Source: Bacteroidales bacterium (GTDB lineage Bacteria; Bacteroidota; Bacteroidia; Bacteroidales; UBA12077). Taken from it: a stretch of DNA of 64,000 nt. Below are positions 26,049-35,297 of the stretch, one piece after another. The notes under the pieces were generated by a model. That model was given only the letters and a program-made list of their open reading frames with translations. It was not told where the DNA came from and did not search any database. The position numbers were made by a program, and so were the translations under genes. The stretch's first letter is position 1. Each line of letters opens with the position of its first letter. Location of the stretch: NCBI GenBank assembly GCA_016342685.1, contig JAEINU010000001.1:744001-808000 (forward strand). Direction: 5' to 3'.

Positions 26049-27803
26049 TTAACAAATTAAGTTCGTTGCGTAATCTAAACCCTCTTTGATATATTCCTTT
26101 GTAATTTTTCCAGTCGGATCTTTTGTTTCATAAATACGTTCTGGAATTTCTAATTTATCGAAGCTAAAACCTTCTCGTATTTTAAATCTGTACTTATTTA
26201 AATGGATTTGTTTACCCAATTCCATAAGCTGATCTTCTGTATAATCAAACCCAAGTAATTTTATAGCATCACTAACAAGGTTTAAATTATAAATTCCTCT
26301 TGCGAAAAAGCATACAGCAATACTCGATAATATCTGTCTAATAGCTTCTTCTTCTAGGAGTTTATCAACAACTTGTTTCGGCGACAAATCATTTTTTATC
26401 AATTCTTTCTGATCTAACGAATAACCAGCATTATCTAGATGACTGTGGCGTGCACCTAGAAGAAATCCTAAATATCCCGATGGACCTGTATGGTAGCCCG
26501 GCATTTCGTTTTTACCAAATTGCATGGCAAATTCTTTGCCTCCATATACCGACGAAGCGTAACTGACACCTTTTGCTGCGGCTTTTAAGAATTCTGTTGT
26601 TGGGTTTGCAATGTTTTTAACTAATTCAATATATTCATTTGATTTGCCCCAATTAATATCTATTCCGCATATATCTTCTTTTGTGATCATTTTCTTTTCA
26701 AACATCTCGGTTATCCATGATAAAACCACACCCATGCTCATGGCATCAACACCAACTTGTTCAACAATATCAATTAATTTTAACATTGCCTTAGGCTCAG
26801 TAATTCCAACCATTGTACCTAATGAATAAATTAATTCAAAATCGTAACAAACAGGAGTTGTTTTGTAAAAATAAGGATCATCATCGTATGGTTCACGCAA
26901 ATACGCTAGGTGTATGCAGGCGACTGGGCAATGAGCACAGGCAACGCGACGAGCTAAATGATTTTTTGCAATTTCTTCACCGGTTACTTGTTCAATTTCG
27001 TCTGTAGAACTGGCCTGAAGATTCCTAACCGGAAGGGCTTTCAATGAGTTCAACGATTTTATATTAATTGCTGTTCCAACATCATGATATTTTTTCATTG
27101 CTGATGACTCAGTTGCAGCATTGTATATCTTATCATAAAGTGTTCTATATTCTTTTTTATTTGCAACTTCAATAGCTTGTTTTCCAGAGATTACAATCCC
27201 TTTAAGAAATTTACTCCCGAAAATTGCACCCAATCCCAATCTACCAAAATGGCGATAGGTTTCGGTTGTAACATTAGCAAATGTCGACATATTTTCTCCA
27301 GCCTGACCAATTCTAAAAATAGCTCTAAGTCCTTCGCCTTTCTCATTCTGACGCATTACACGCGCAGCAATGGAGCCATCTTTCATTCCCCAAAGAGTGG
27401 TAGCATTTTTAAATAAAACCTTGCCATTGCTTATTGAAAGATAGATTGGCAGCTCACTTTTTCCTTTAATTACAATAGCGCCATAGCCTGCCATTCGAAT
27501 GGCAATAGCACTTCTTCCTCCTGCATGACTTTCGCCTAAATCGCCTGTATGCGGAGATTTAAACATTGCACAAGTTTTAGATGCTAAAGGAAAAACTCCG
27601 GTTAGTGGTCCAATAGCAAATATAATTGGCGATTCCTCCGCAAATGGATCAATTCCTTCGGGACATTCTTCGTGCAATAATGCTGTTGCAACACCCGTTC
27701 CACCTAAGTATTTTTCAAAAAGATCTTTTCGATCTCTTGTAGTAAATTTCTTTTTAGATAAGTCTATATATAAAACTTTTGATAGCGTATCATTATCAAT
27801 CAT
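26049..27803 (-). CDS. Aldehyde ferredoxin oxidoreductase family protein
   Basis: A tungsten- or molybdenum-pterin enzyme of the AOR family, which oxidises aldehydes to carboxylic acids with ferredoxin or runs in reverse at low potential. The N-terminal domain has 'LGGTGVATALLHEECP', 'IFAIGPLTGVFPLASKTCAM' and 'AGGRSAIAIRMAGYGAIVIKG', which match the pterin-binding fold. The [4Fe-4S] ligands are C289, C292 and C296 ('VACAHCPVACIH') plus a C-terminal Cys in 'SSIAVCFFARGI'. At 584 residues it is of normal AOR size (about 600). It overlaps the preceding ferredoxin gene by 8 bases, so both are translated together. The exact substrate is unknown. Confidence 0.93.
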   Translation of the reverse strand: MIDNDTLSKVLYIDLSKKKFTTRDRKDLFEKYLGGTGVATALLHEECPEGIDPFAEESPIIFAIGPLTGVFPLASKTCAMFKSPHTGDLGESHAGGRSAIAIRMAGYGAIVIKGKSELPIYLSISNGKVLFKNATTLWGMKDGSIAARVMRQNEKGEGLRAIFRIGQAGENMSTFANVTTETYRHFGRLGLGAIFGSKFLKGIVISGKQAIEVANKKEYRTLYDKIYNAATESSAMKKYHDVGTAINIKSLNSLKALPVRNLQASSTDEIEQVTGEEIAKNHLARRVACAHCPVACIHLAYLREPYDDDPYFYKTTPVCYDFELIYSLGTMVGITEPKAMLKLIDIVEQVGVDAMSMGVVLSWITEMFEKKMITKEDICGIDINWGKSNEYIELVKNIANPTTEFLKAAAKGVSYASSVYGGKEFAMQFGKNEMPGYHTGPSGYLGFLLGARHSHLDNAGYSLDQKELIKNDLSPKQVVDKLLEEEAIRQILSSIAVCFFARGIYNLNLVSDAIKLLGFDYTEDQLMELGKQIHLNKYRFKIREGFSFDKLEIPERIYETKDPTGKITKEYIKEGLDYATNLIC

Positions 27804-28212
27804 GGCTAACTCCTTTCTTATCTTTAATTAACTCAAGAACCTCGTAAGGGCAATATTCTACACAATAACCACACTGCACACAAATTACAGGTTTATTGTC
27901 TTGTTCGTTCCAGAAAACAGCATCAATTATACATGCATCTTTACACATTCCACATCCTATACATTTAGATGATTTTAACCGAACACCACCACCTTCTTTG
28001 GGTTCAAGTGCTCCGGTCGGACATACATTCGCACATGGAGGATTCTCACATGAACGACAAACAACTACAGTGTATCCACGAGAAATACCTCCTGCAGATT
28101 TTACTCCAATACAGGTGTTCGACAAACCTGCATTTCCACTTCTTCTTGAACAAGCAAACATGCAACTTTGGCAGCCCACACATCGCATAGCATCTTTTAC
28201 GGCAAGTTTCAT
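27796..28212 (-). CDS. Ferredoxin-type electron-transfer subunit with multiple [4Fe-4S] clusters
   Basis: The start at 28212 (MKLAVKDAMRCVGCQSCMFA) is chosen; the in-frame ATG 25 codons upstream would add a hydrophobic stretch not seen in the family. In 138 residues there are four Cys clusters: 'CVGCQSCMFAC', 'CRSCENPPCANVCP', 'CIGCGMCKDAC' and 'CVQCGYCVEYCP', enough for about four [4Fe-4S] clusters, as in HycB/DmsB-type subunits. It is the electron-transfer partner of the AOR encoded directly downstream, with an 8-base overlap. It passes electrons between the oxidoreductase and a cellular ferredoxin or another acceptor. Confidence 0.9.
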   Translation of the reverse strand: MKLAVKDAMRCVGCQSCMFACSRRSGNAGLSNTCIGVKSAGGISRGYTVVVCRSCENPPCANVCPTGALEPKEGGGVRLKSSKCIGCGMCKDACIIDAVFWNEQDNKPVICVQCGYCVEYCPYEVLELIKDKKGVSHD

Positions 28213-28440
28213 ACGTTTAAATTTTTGAATAGTAAAAAAGAATACTAAATAATAAATAAATAACGAATAAATTACAATAAAAATCAAGGATTAAATACTA
28301 TAATTGGATTGATGATGAGAAAAATATACTGCACAATTGCATAATGACTAATAAAAATAACCATTAAATACAGATATTCGTAGGAATATTTTTATTAGTT
28401 TTCTATAATTAATACATTTATAAGAATTAAACTTTACGTA

Positions 28441-29115
28441 ATGGAGTTAAATCTAATTCAGAAATTTATCCTTTTGGCAATTGATCCTAAAACAGGGAAG
28501 TTATTAATCGATTCTCTTTCATTAAACTACGGAATCGCTGGATCTATTCTCCTCGAAATGTCGGAGATAAATAAGATTACAATTAAGAATAAAAGAATTA
28601 TAGTTTCAGATACTAAGCTAACAAACAATTCAATTATCGATGAATGTGTTAATTTAATTAGTAGATCAAGAAAACCACGTAAAGCAAAATTCTGGATTAA
28701 TAAAATAGGGAATAGAGCAAATCGATTTAAAAAAGAGATACTTGCTGATTTAAATGTTAAAAGGATTGTCATTATAAAACAGAAAACATTTTTGTGGGGA
28801 TTAATTTCCTTAAAAAGATATCCATCAAGTAATATCAAAATTATTACTGATTTAAAGCAAAAACTAAAAGGTATTGTTTTAGAAAATCAAAAAACAGATA
28901 TCGATGGTTTAATGATTTTAAGTTTAATGAATAGTTGTAAACTTTCACATGTTCTATTTGCAAACAAAAAGGAGTATCGAAAATCAAATAAACGAATAAA
29001 GGAATTGGTGCGCGAAGTTGAAATCAGTAATGATGTAGGTCTTGCAATAAAAGAGATACAAGCGGCCGTTTTAATTGCCACAACTTCTTCGTTTATTGGT
29101 TCGTCGTCTGTATAA
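28441..29115 (+). CDS. GPP34 (GOLPH3-like) family protein
   Basis: A 224-residue cytoplasmic protein that matches the GPP34/GOLPH3 fold: 'LNLIQKFILLAIDPKTGKLL' at the start, 'YGIAGSILLEMSEINKITIK', a central 'FWINKIGN' segment and a C-terminal helical bundle 'GLMILSLMNSCKLSHVLF'. Eukaryotic GOLPH3 binds PI4P at the Golgi; bacterial members are common in Bacteroidota and actinobacteria but have no settled role, with membrane-lipid binding as the usual suggestion. It is divergent from the AOR operon and its stop abuts that of the MFS gene. Confidence 0.85.
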   Translation: MELNLIQKFILLAIDPKTGKLLIDSLSLNYGIAGSILLEMSEINKITIKNKRIIVSDTKLTNNSIIDECVNLISRSRKPRKAKFWINKIGNRANRFKKEILADLNVKRIVIIKQKTFLWGLISLKRYPSSNIKIITDLKQKLKGIVLENQKTDIDGLMILSLMNSCKLSHVLFANKKEYRKSNKRIKELVREVEISNDVGLAIKEIQAAVLIATTSSFIGSSSV

Positions 29116-30294
29116 CTAGTTTTTTGTTTTTTTTATTTGAAAGAATAAGGCTACTAGGGCAAGAATCAAAAATAAAACACCTGAAATAAACAAGGCTTCT
29201 TGTATACTGTATTTATCTGTTCTCCATCCTACAAAAGGCCCAATAATGGCAAAGAAAATTCGAATTACAAAATTTCTAACAGAAAGTACGGTAGCTCTTA
29301 TATCCGAAGTACATAAACGATTTATGTAATCCTTTAAAATTGGTGTTGCGAAACCTCTAAAGATATAAAAGATAAATAAAATCAGTAATCCCCAATAGTT
29401 AACAGCTTGACTTAATGCAATATATCCTAAAGGAATAAAAAATGAGATTAATATTAGAGACTTGTTTTTATTAAGCTTACGCTCAATTTTATAGGCGAAT
29501 AAAGCAACAATACCAACAGTTATATTTAGAGCTGGCCAAACAATTCCAAAATAGAAAAGTGGGATTTCAATTTCTAGTAAGAACGGCTGAACAATTAAAG
29601 TTGCCATTGTTAATGTTGCTGCTCCAATAATTGATGAATGTATTATGTTCCAACGCAATTCTTTATTATCATAAAGAGCATATTTCACAATTTTGAGAAT
29701 ATACTTTATTCCTGAATTTAAAATTTTGGTATTTCTTTTAGGTTCAATTAAAGTTAAAGAAGCAGGTATTGCAATGAATGCGACTCCAGTTTGTACAAAA
29801 TATGGAAAACGTAAGCTAATTCCTATGAGTAAACCGCCAGCAATTGCGGCGAGAGTTTCCGATAAGTTTCCAATAGAGATAACTCTACCTTCGTATTTTG
29901 TATATTGATCTTTCTTTCCTAAATCATCTAATGTGTCATATAGCATGGCGGAGTCGGCACCTGAAATTAAACTTTGTCCAAATCCAAGAATAATCTCTGC
30001 AATCAAGAAACCAACAATCCCATAAGAAATACTATAAGTGAAGAAGCCAATAAATCCTAAAATAGAGCCAATTATTAATGTTTTTTTTCTTCCTAAAACA
30101 TCAGCTAAATAACCAGACGGGATTTCTAATACTACTATTGAAATGGAATAGATTGCCTTAAGAATGGAGATTTGACTTAAAGTTAATCCGTTATCTTGAT
30201 AAAAAGGAATCATAAATGGCATAAATAACATAAACCACTTAGCAATTTTAATAAGATAAAGCTTGATTATGTTTGATTGTAAGGATTTCCCCAT
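29116..30294 (-). CDS. MFS transporter
   Basis: A 392-residue inner-membrane transporter of the major facilitator superfamily with about 12 predicted helices. The loop motif between helices 2 and 3 is recognisable ('GYLADVLGRKKTLIIGSI'). The second half ends with 'DYINRLCTSDIRATVLSVRN' and 'FVGWRTDKYSIQEALFISGV', which resembles drug or sugar efflux MFS proteins of Bacteroidota and Firmicutes. The substrate cannot be inferred. It converges with the GPP34 gene (stops adjacent) and has no other partner. Confidence 0.9.
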   Translation of the reverse strand: MGKSLQSNIIKLYLIKIAKWFMLFMPFMIPFYQDNGLTLSQISILKAIYSISIVVLEIPSGYLADVLGRKKTLIIGSILGFIGFFTYSISYGIVGFLIAEIILGFGQSLISGADSAMLYDTLDDLGKKDQYTKYEGRVISIGNLSETLAAIAGGLLIGISLRFPYFVQTGVAFIAIPASLTLIEPKRNTKILNSGIKYILKIVKYALYDNKELRWNIIHSSIIGAATLTMATLIVQPFLLEIEIPLFYFGIVWPALNITVGIVALFAYKIERKLNKNKSLILISFFIPLGYIALSQAVNYWGLLILFIFYIFRGFATPILKDYINRLCTSDIRATVLSVRNFVIRIFFAIIGPFVGWRTDKYSIQEALFISGVLFLILALVALFFQIKKTKN

Positions 30295-30621
30295 ATGTTA
30301 AAAAATATAAGTTGCAAATATAACTTTGTTCCTTATCAATTGGAATTATTTTTTTATAAAACAATAATTAAAGCGCAATAACGTTTCGCTTTCATGGCAA
30401 GAAGATGCTTTGTAATAGTTATCTGACAAGGTGTTTAGAGATAGTTTGGGTGCGCAATGCTTTAGTGTTGAATTGATTTCGTGCAAAAAAAAGTGATGTT
30501 TGCATTGTGATTTAATGTGGATATTTTGCCGAAAATGATTTTTAATATATATATTGCATTTCTAAAATCACTTTCCCATATGTCTAAATAAGTAAAATTT
30601 AATCCTAAATATTTTAATATT
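30295..30621. other. Intergenic region, no gene seen
   Basis: About 330 bases between two divergent genes. No open frame, tRNA or strong hairpin was found. It must hold the promoters of the MFS gene and of the coiled-coil membrane protein gene, but no clear TAnnTTTG match was located for the latter. Confidence 0.4.
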
Positions 30622-31812
30622 ATGGTAAAACAAAACAATGAATCTATGACTGTAGATTTTTCTAAAGCGGTTCATGAAACTGAAAGAGTAAACCTTTATA
30701 ATTTTGGATATGAAAAATCAGGAACTGTAAAAGGAGACCCTGAAATATACATATCATTTCTTAACAGAATAGTTAACGGTGATTTGGTTGAAGAGAATTA
30801 TAAAGGAGTTTCTGATGATGAAAAAAAGGAACGTAGAGAAAAAATAACACTATTGGAAAAAGAACTTGAAGAAGTTGGTGTGAGCAATAAAAAATTTGAA
30901 GAAGAAATTAAAGCCAAAGAAAAGAAAGCTGATGATTATAAACAGGATTTATTGCAATTGAGAGAATCCCATAATGAAAATCCAGAAAAGATTAAAAGTG
31001 AATCTTTTAGTCCTTTTAAATTTAGTATTAACTTGTTTATTCTTATTATGCTGTCTATTTACTTATTTTTCTTTTATGTATCTGCTACATATAAAGCATT
31101 ATATATAGATTTTGAAAAAGTAGCAGATAATATAGCACAAGGTATAGGCACCGGAAGCGTTATGCCAGGACCATATGAGTTAGCAGAAGCATTACAGTAT
31201 AACTATTTATTGTTTTTAGTTCCTTTTGTGTTTTTTGCATTTGGTTGGGCATTTCATATTATATTAGAGTTAAAGCACAAAGTAAAATTTGTATTTATCG
31301 GATTATTAGTAACACTTACTTTTATCGTTGATTTCCTTTTAGCAATGCTTATTCATAATAATACTGAAGCGGCCAAAGAATTAATGGGCTTGCAAACTGC
31401 TGAATGGTCAAGTAGTGCTTCATTTTATATTATTCTTTCTTTTGGATTTCTAGTTTATATTTTATGGAGCGTGTTATTTGATACTTTGCTTAGGGAATGG
31501 GATAAGCGTAAAATTTCTGCAAATATCAAAAAAATAATAAAACATTTGAATAAAGATATTAAAACCTTAGAAGCAAAAGTAACACCTGTAATAGAAATCA
31601 AAGAGCAGATTAAAAACTATAGGGAAGATATTAGTACCGTAATGCACGGTAACCTTAAAAAATATATTGATCAATTTTCTTCAGGCTGGATATCATTTTT
31701 GGTTCCGGCAAATATGAAAGCTGTTAAAGAAAGATGTATTAATTTAAAGAAAGATTTTGAAGAAAAATATCAAATAAAACCAGGGATAGTCAAAGTAATA
31801 AGTAGACGATAA
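30622..31812 (+). CDS. Four-helix membrane protein with flanking coiled coils, unknown function
   Basis: I do not recognise this 396-residue protein. It has a cytoplasmic-looking N-terminus, a coiled coil at about residues 65-117 ('LEKELEEVGVSNKKFEEEIK'), four transmembrane helices (about 134-155, 193-216, 221-244, 266-288), and a second coiled coil from about 292 to 340 followed by a basic C-terminal tail ('GIVKVISRR'). The loop between helices 1 and 2 is Gly-rich ('GIGTGSVMPGPYEL'). It is 35 bases upstream of a lipoprotein with VWA-like features and is almost certainly co-transcribed with it, so a two-component envelope complex is likely. Defence, stress sensing or surface assembly are all possible; nothing in the sequence decides. 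Confidence 0.8.
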   Translation: MVKQNNESMTVDFSKAVHETERVNLYNFGYEKSGTVKGDPEIYISFLNRIVNGDLVEENYKGVSDDEKKERREKITLLEKELEEVGVSNKKFEEEIKAKEKKADDYKQDLLQLRESHNENPEKIKSESFSPFKFSINLFILIMLSIYLFFFYVSATYKALYIDFEKVADNIAQGIGTGSVMPGPYELAEALQYNYLLFLVPFVFFAFGWAFHIILELKHKVKFVFIGLLVTLTFIVDFLLAMLIHNNTEAAKELMGLQTAEWSSSASFYIILSFGFLVYILWSVLFDTLLREWDKRKISANIKKIIKHLNKDIKTLEAKVTPVIEIKEQIKNYREDISTVMHGNLKKYIDQFSSGWISFLVPANMKAVKERCINLKKDFEEKYQIKPGIVKVISRR

Positions 31813-31847
31813 GAAATAAATCAATCTAATATTGAAAAATTAATATT

Positions 31848-32627
31848 ATGAAAAAAAATAGTATTTTAAAATGCATAATAGCTTTATTAGTGATAGCTGT
31901 TTCATGTGCTCCTCCTCCTAAAAAGGAAAAAGTTGTTCATGTAAAGCACAACTATATTATTTTGCTTGATCTTTCAGATAGGCTTATTATTCAAGATAAT
32001 CAGCCCGAACGTGATAAAGAAATAATAAAGCATCTGTATTCGCTTTTTGAAGACAAAGTAATGAAAGAACTGTATGTTAAATCAAGAGACGAAATAAAAG
32101 TTGTTATTGCGCCGCAACTTGGATCTGGATTAGCTACCGAAATTTACGAAGACAGGCTTTACATTAATATGGAAAATATTAAAAATATTTTCCGAAAGTC
32201 AAAAGAAGGTGAACGTCACAAAATGTTTTATGAAAATTTAGATACTCTGTATAAAGAAGCAGTGTTTAGTAAAGATCCAAAAAAATATTATGGTGCAGAT
32301 ATCTGGAAATATTTTTATGAAGATCTTAAAACTGATTTTGTTAAAGATTCACTTACTGAAAATTTCCTATTTATATTAACAGACGGTTATCCAATTGTTG
32401 GAAAGGATAAAAGTAAGTTGCAACCATTAAATAATAAATTTCCAAATTTGAAAGTAGCAATTATAGAAGCCAGTCCGCGAGAAACTGATATGGAATGGGA
32501 TCGTATAATGAGCACGTGGCAAGAGTGGTTTACAGAAATAGGAGTTACCGATTATACATTAATAAAAAGGAAAGCAATTACAAAAGAAAAAGAAGAGCTA
32601 AAAGATCTTATTAATGAAAACCAATGA
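31848..32627 (+). CDS. VWA-like lipoprotein, unknown function
   Basis: A 259-residue protein with a lipoprotein signal (MKKNSILKCIIALLVIAVSC, lipid Cys at residue 20) and a Pro/Lys linker. The body looks like a von Willebrand factor A fold: a first strand with Asp ('YIILLDLSDR'), helical segments, and a later strand ending 'FLFILTDGYPI' as at the third MIDAS loop. The MIDAS motif is degenerate because DxSxS reads D-L-S-D-R. Metal binding is therefore uncertain. It is the second gene of the pair with the coiled-coil membrane protein and precedes a strong terminator. Confidence 0.75.
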   Translation: MKKNSILKCIIALLVIAVSCAPPPKKEKVVHVKHNYIILLDLSDRLIIQDNQPERDKEIIKHLYSLFEDKVMKELYVKSRDEIKVVIAPQLGSGLATEIYEDRLYINMENIKNIFRKSKEGERHKMFYENLDTLYKEAVFSKDPKKYYGADIWKYFYEDLKTDFVKDSLTENFLFILTDGYPIVGKDKSKLQPLNNKFPNLKVAIIEASPRETDMEWDRIMSTWQEWFTEIGVTDYTLIKRKAITKEKEELKDLINENQ

Positions 32628-32649
32628 TTTGGTAATAGATAAAATTTGG

Positions 32650-32680
32650 AGAGCGAGGCATTTTTGTCTCGCTCTTTTTA
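32650..32680 (+). terminator. Terminator after the VWA-like lipoprotein gene
   Basis: An 11-bp stem (AGAGCGAGGCA paired with TGTCTCGCTCT, one G-T pair) with a TTTT loop and a following T run. The remaining 330 bases up to the next gene hold no gene. Confidence 0.9.
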
Positions 32681-32973
32681 TTAGTTTTCCTAGTTGCGTT
32701 AGAATAATAAGCAAGTTTTTTGTGTAAAAATATTTTGTTTGTATTTCAATTATTTTATTCAAAAATACTAGTTTTAACATTTTAAAAATGTTCTTTTTTA
32801 ATGTCACTATATTAATGAATAATTACTTTATATATCCAAAATTCTAAGAACTGTTAGAGTTATGATTAGAATATTGAACTTAGGAAGTTTTTATTAAGGT
32901 ATCTTTAAATAATTTTGTGAAATAAATATGTTATAAAGTATTGTGTATTTTTTAACTAGAATATTAAATATTG

Positions 32974-32981
32974 TAAATTTG
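32974..32981 (+). promoter_or_regulatory. -7 element upstream of the aconitase-family gene
   Basis: TAAATTTG matches the TAnnTTTG consensus and lies 32 bases before the start codon. No clear -33 element is seen. The A/T-rich stretch from 32681 to 33013 is otherwise without recognisable features. Confidence 0.5.
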
Positions 32982-33013
32982 TTAATTAAATAAACTAAAA
33001 AAAACTCTTTGCT

Positions 33014-34825
33014 ATGGGAATGACATTAATTGAAAAAATTCTGGCGAACCATTCAAATAAGGATGTAGTTAAACCAGGGGATATTACTGATGTTTATATG
33101 GATGTTAGAGCTGCCAGAGATTTTGGTGGAGCTAATGTAGTTAAGAATATAGTTGATAATGGATTAAGCCTTGAAGATCCATCACGTACATTTTTCACCT
33201 TTGATTGTAATCCAACGGGTTCAGATCAGAAATATGCTGTGAATCAACAGGTTTGTAGAGATTTTGCTCGTGACAATGGCATAAAGATTTATGATATTGA
33301 TGCTGGTATAGGAACTCATTTATTAATTCATGAAGGATTATCGTATTCTGGATCTACAGCTGTTACAACAGATTCACATGCAAATATTTTGGGTGCTGTT
33401 GGTGCTTTTGGACAAGGAATGGGAGATCAAGATATTGCGGCTGCATGGGCTAATGGTAAATCATGGTTTAAAGTTCCTGCATCTGTAAAGCTTAATTTCA
33501 TTGGCTCAAAACCTGCAAATGTTACAGCTAAAGATATTGTACTTAATCTACTTAAAAAGTTTGGTGCAAATACATTATTAGGTTATGCTGTTGAGTTTCA
33601 TGGCGAAGCAATCGATAAGCTAAGTCTTGATGAGAGAATTACAATAGCTTCAATGGGAACTGAAATGGGCGCTATTATTTTATTATTAACTCCAAACGAG
33701 GAAGTAATGAGATTTAGCGAACTTAAAGCGGGAAGAAAGCTTGATTTGGTTGCTGCTGATGCAGATGCAAATTACGATCAAGTAATTGATATTGATATTT
33801 CAGAATTTATTCCAAGAGTTTCTCGTCCGGGTGCTCCTCACGATACTGTTGATGTAGCAGAAGTTCGTAAAACAAAAATCGATTCTGCATTTATTGGCAG
33901 TTGTACGAATGGTCGTATCGAAGATTTAAGAGCTGCTGCAGTTGTTTTAGATGGACGTCAGGTTGCACCGGGAGTTGTATTAAAAATTGTTCCATCTACA
34001 GATCAAGTTTGGAATCAAGCTTTAGAAGAAGGACTAGTTCAGGTTTTTAAAAATGCAGGAGCTTTACTTTCTAATGCTGGTTGTGCTGGTTGTGCAGCTG
34101 GTCAGGTAGGACAAAATGGAAAAGGTGAGATAACAATAAGTACAGGAAATAGAAACTTCCCTGGTAAACAAGGTAAAGGTGAAGTTTATTTAGCATCGCC
34201 TGCTGTTGTTGCAGCATCTGCTGTTGCTGGATTTATTACTACTCCTGATGATATTCCTGAAGAACCAATGGTATTTATGCCTAGTGGTAAAAATACGACT
34301 AGTGCTTCAAAAGCTGAAAAGAAAGAAGTTATAGATCGTCCTAAAATTGTTGAAGGTAGAGTTTGGTACATAAAAGAAGATAATATCGATACTGATATGA
34401 TTTATCATAACAGATATCTTGCTATAACAGATATTAACGAAATGGGACAATATGCATTCGATAACTTAGAAGGTTACGAAAACTTTGCAAAAGAAGCTCA
34501 GCCAGGCGATATTGTGTTAGTTCAGAAAAATTTTGGTAGTGGAAGTTCTCGTCAGCAAGCAGTTGATTGCTTTGTTCCACTCGGTGTTCAGGCTGTTGTT
34601 GCAGAATCATTTGGTGCTATTTATGAGCGTAACGCAATTAATGCAGCTTTCCCAATTATGTCTTATGACTCATTAGAAGGATTAGATTTAAAACATTTTG
34701 ATAAAATCAAAGTTAATTTTGAAACAGGTGAGATTTCTAATCTAACAAATGGAAAAACTGTTCAAGGAAATCCATTCTCTGAAGTACAGTTAGAGATTTA
34801 CCAACGTGGGGGAATTTTCAACTAA
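33014..34825 (+). CDS. Aconitase-superfamily hydro-lyase, fused large and small (swivel) domains, first copy
   Basis: A 603-residue iron-sulfur dehydratase joining the LeuC/homoaconitase-type large domain (1 to about 420) and the LeuD-type swivel domain (about 445-603) by a short linker. The Fe-S ligands are the Cys in 'IGSCTNGRIEDL' and the CxxC in 'NAGCAGCAAGQ'. The swivel loop reads 'FGSGSSRQQAVDCF', where most family members have Arg-Glu-His. Such enzymes isomerise or dehydrate 2-hydroxy-di- or tricarboxylates (citrate, homocitrate, isopropylmalate, dimethylmalate); the substrate cannot be fixed. A second fused copy with different active-site wording follows at 35298, with an inserted four-helix-bundle gene between them. 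They probably form one operon serving related substrates. Confidence 0.88.
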   Translation: MGMTLIEKILANHSNKDVVKPGDITDVYMDVRAARDFGGANVVKNIVDNGLSLEDPSRTFFTFDCNPTGSDQKYAVNQQVCRDFARDNGIKIYDIDAGIGTHLLIHEGLSYSGSTAVTTDSHANILGAVGAFGQGMGDQDIAAAWANGKSWFKVPASVKLNFIGSKPANVTAKDIVLNLLKKFGANTLLGYAVEFHGEAIDKLSLDERITIASMGTEMGAIILLLTPNEEVMRFSELKAGRKLDLVAADADANYDQVIDIDISEFIPRVSRPGAPHDTVDVAEVRKTKIDSAFIGSCTNGRIEDLRAAAVVLDGRQVAPGVVLKIVPSTDQVWNQALEEGLVQVFKNAGALLSNAGCAGCAAGQVGQNGKGEITISTGNRNFPGKQGKGEVYLASPAVVAASAVAGFITTPDDIPEEPMVFMPSGKNTTSASKAEKKEVIDRPKIVEGRVWYIKEDNIDTDMIYHNRYLAITDINEMGQYAFDNLEGYENFAKEAQPGDIVLVQKNFGSGSSRQQAVDCFVPLGVQAVVAESFGAIYERNAINAAFPIMSYDSLEGLDLKHFDKIKVNFETGEISNLTNGKTVQGNPFSEVQLEIYQRGGIFN

Positions 34826-34834
34826 TAAAGAAGT

Positions 34835-35227
34835 CAGAATTCAGGAATCAGAAGTCGGAAAAAATGAGTAGTTCTTTTAAAGATTTATTAGTTTGGCAAA
34901 AGGCGCATCAATTTGTTTTGGAAGTTTATAGAATTACTAAAGATTTTCCAAAAGATGAACTTTATGGTTTGACTTCACAATTTAGAAGAGCTTCAGTTTC
35001 GATTCCTGCAAATATAGCTGAAGGTTTTACTCGAAAAGGAGAAAAAGATAAGTTGAGATTTTATAATATTGCTCAAGGTTCTCTTGAAGAGTGCAGGTAT
35101 TATATCATACTGTCGAACGATTTGAGTTATATGAAGAATGTAGAGATTATTAAGTTGTTGGAAGAAATTAGTAAAATGTTAGTTTCTTACATGAACAAGA
35201 TAAGGCAAAACTGATATCTGAATTCAG
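34835..35227 (+). mobile_element. Inverted-repeat-bounded unit carrying a four-helix-bundle gene
   Basis: The left border CAGAATTCAGGAATCAG (34835-34851) and the reverse complement of the right border, CTGAATTCAGATATCAG (35211-35227), agree at 14 of 17 positions. The unit sits exactly between two paralogous metabolic genes. The right border overlaps the stop codon of the enclosed gene. Flanks of this EcoRI-like GAATTC type are a recurring sight around this gene family. That the unit has moved is inference, since no transposase is in it. Confidence 0.55.
34864..35214 (+). CDS. Four-helix-bundle protein (23S rRNA intervening-sequence protein family)
   Basis: A 116-residue protein with the family pattern 'FKDLLVWQKAHQFVLEVYRI', 'FPKDELYGLTSQFRRASVSI', 'PANIAEGFTRKGEKDKLRFY' and 'GSLEECRYYIILSND'. 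Family members form pentamers of four-helix bundles and were first found in intervening sequences of 23S rRNA genes, but they occur widely as single genes with no known function. Here it interrupts an apparent operon of two aconitase-type genes and is framed by inverted repeats. Confidence 0.93.
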   Translation: MSSSFKDLLVWQKAHQFVLEVYRITKDFPKDELYGLTSQFRRASVSIPANIAEGFTRKGEKDKLRFYNIAQGSLEECRYYIILSNDLSYMKNVEIIKLLEEISKMLVSYMNKIRQN

Positions 35228-35297
35228 AATACTTTATTCTTATTAATTAGAACTAATGATTTAACAGTTTGGAAAGAAATAAATAAAAAGTAAAAAT

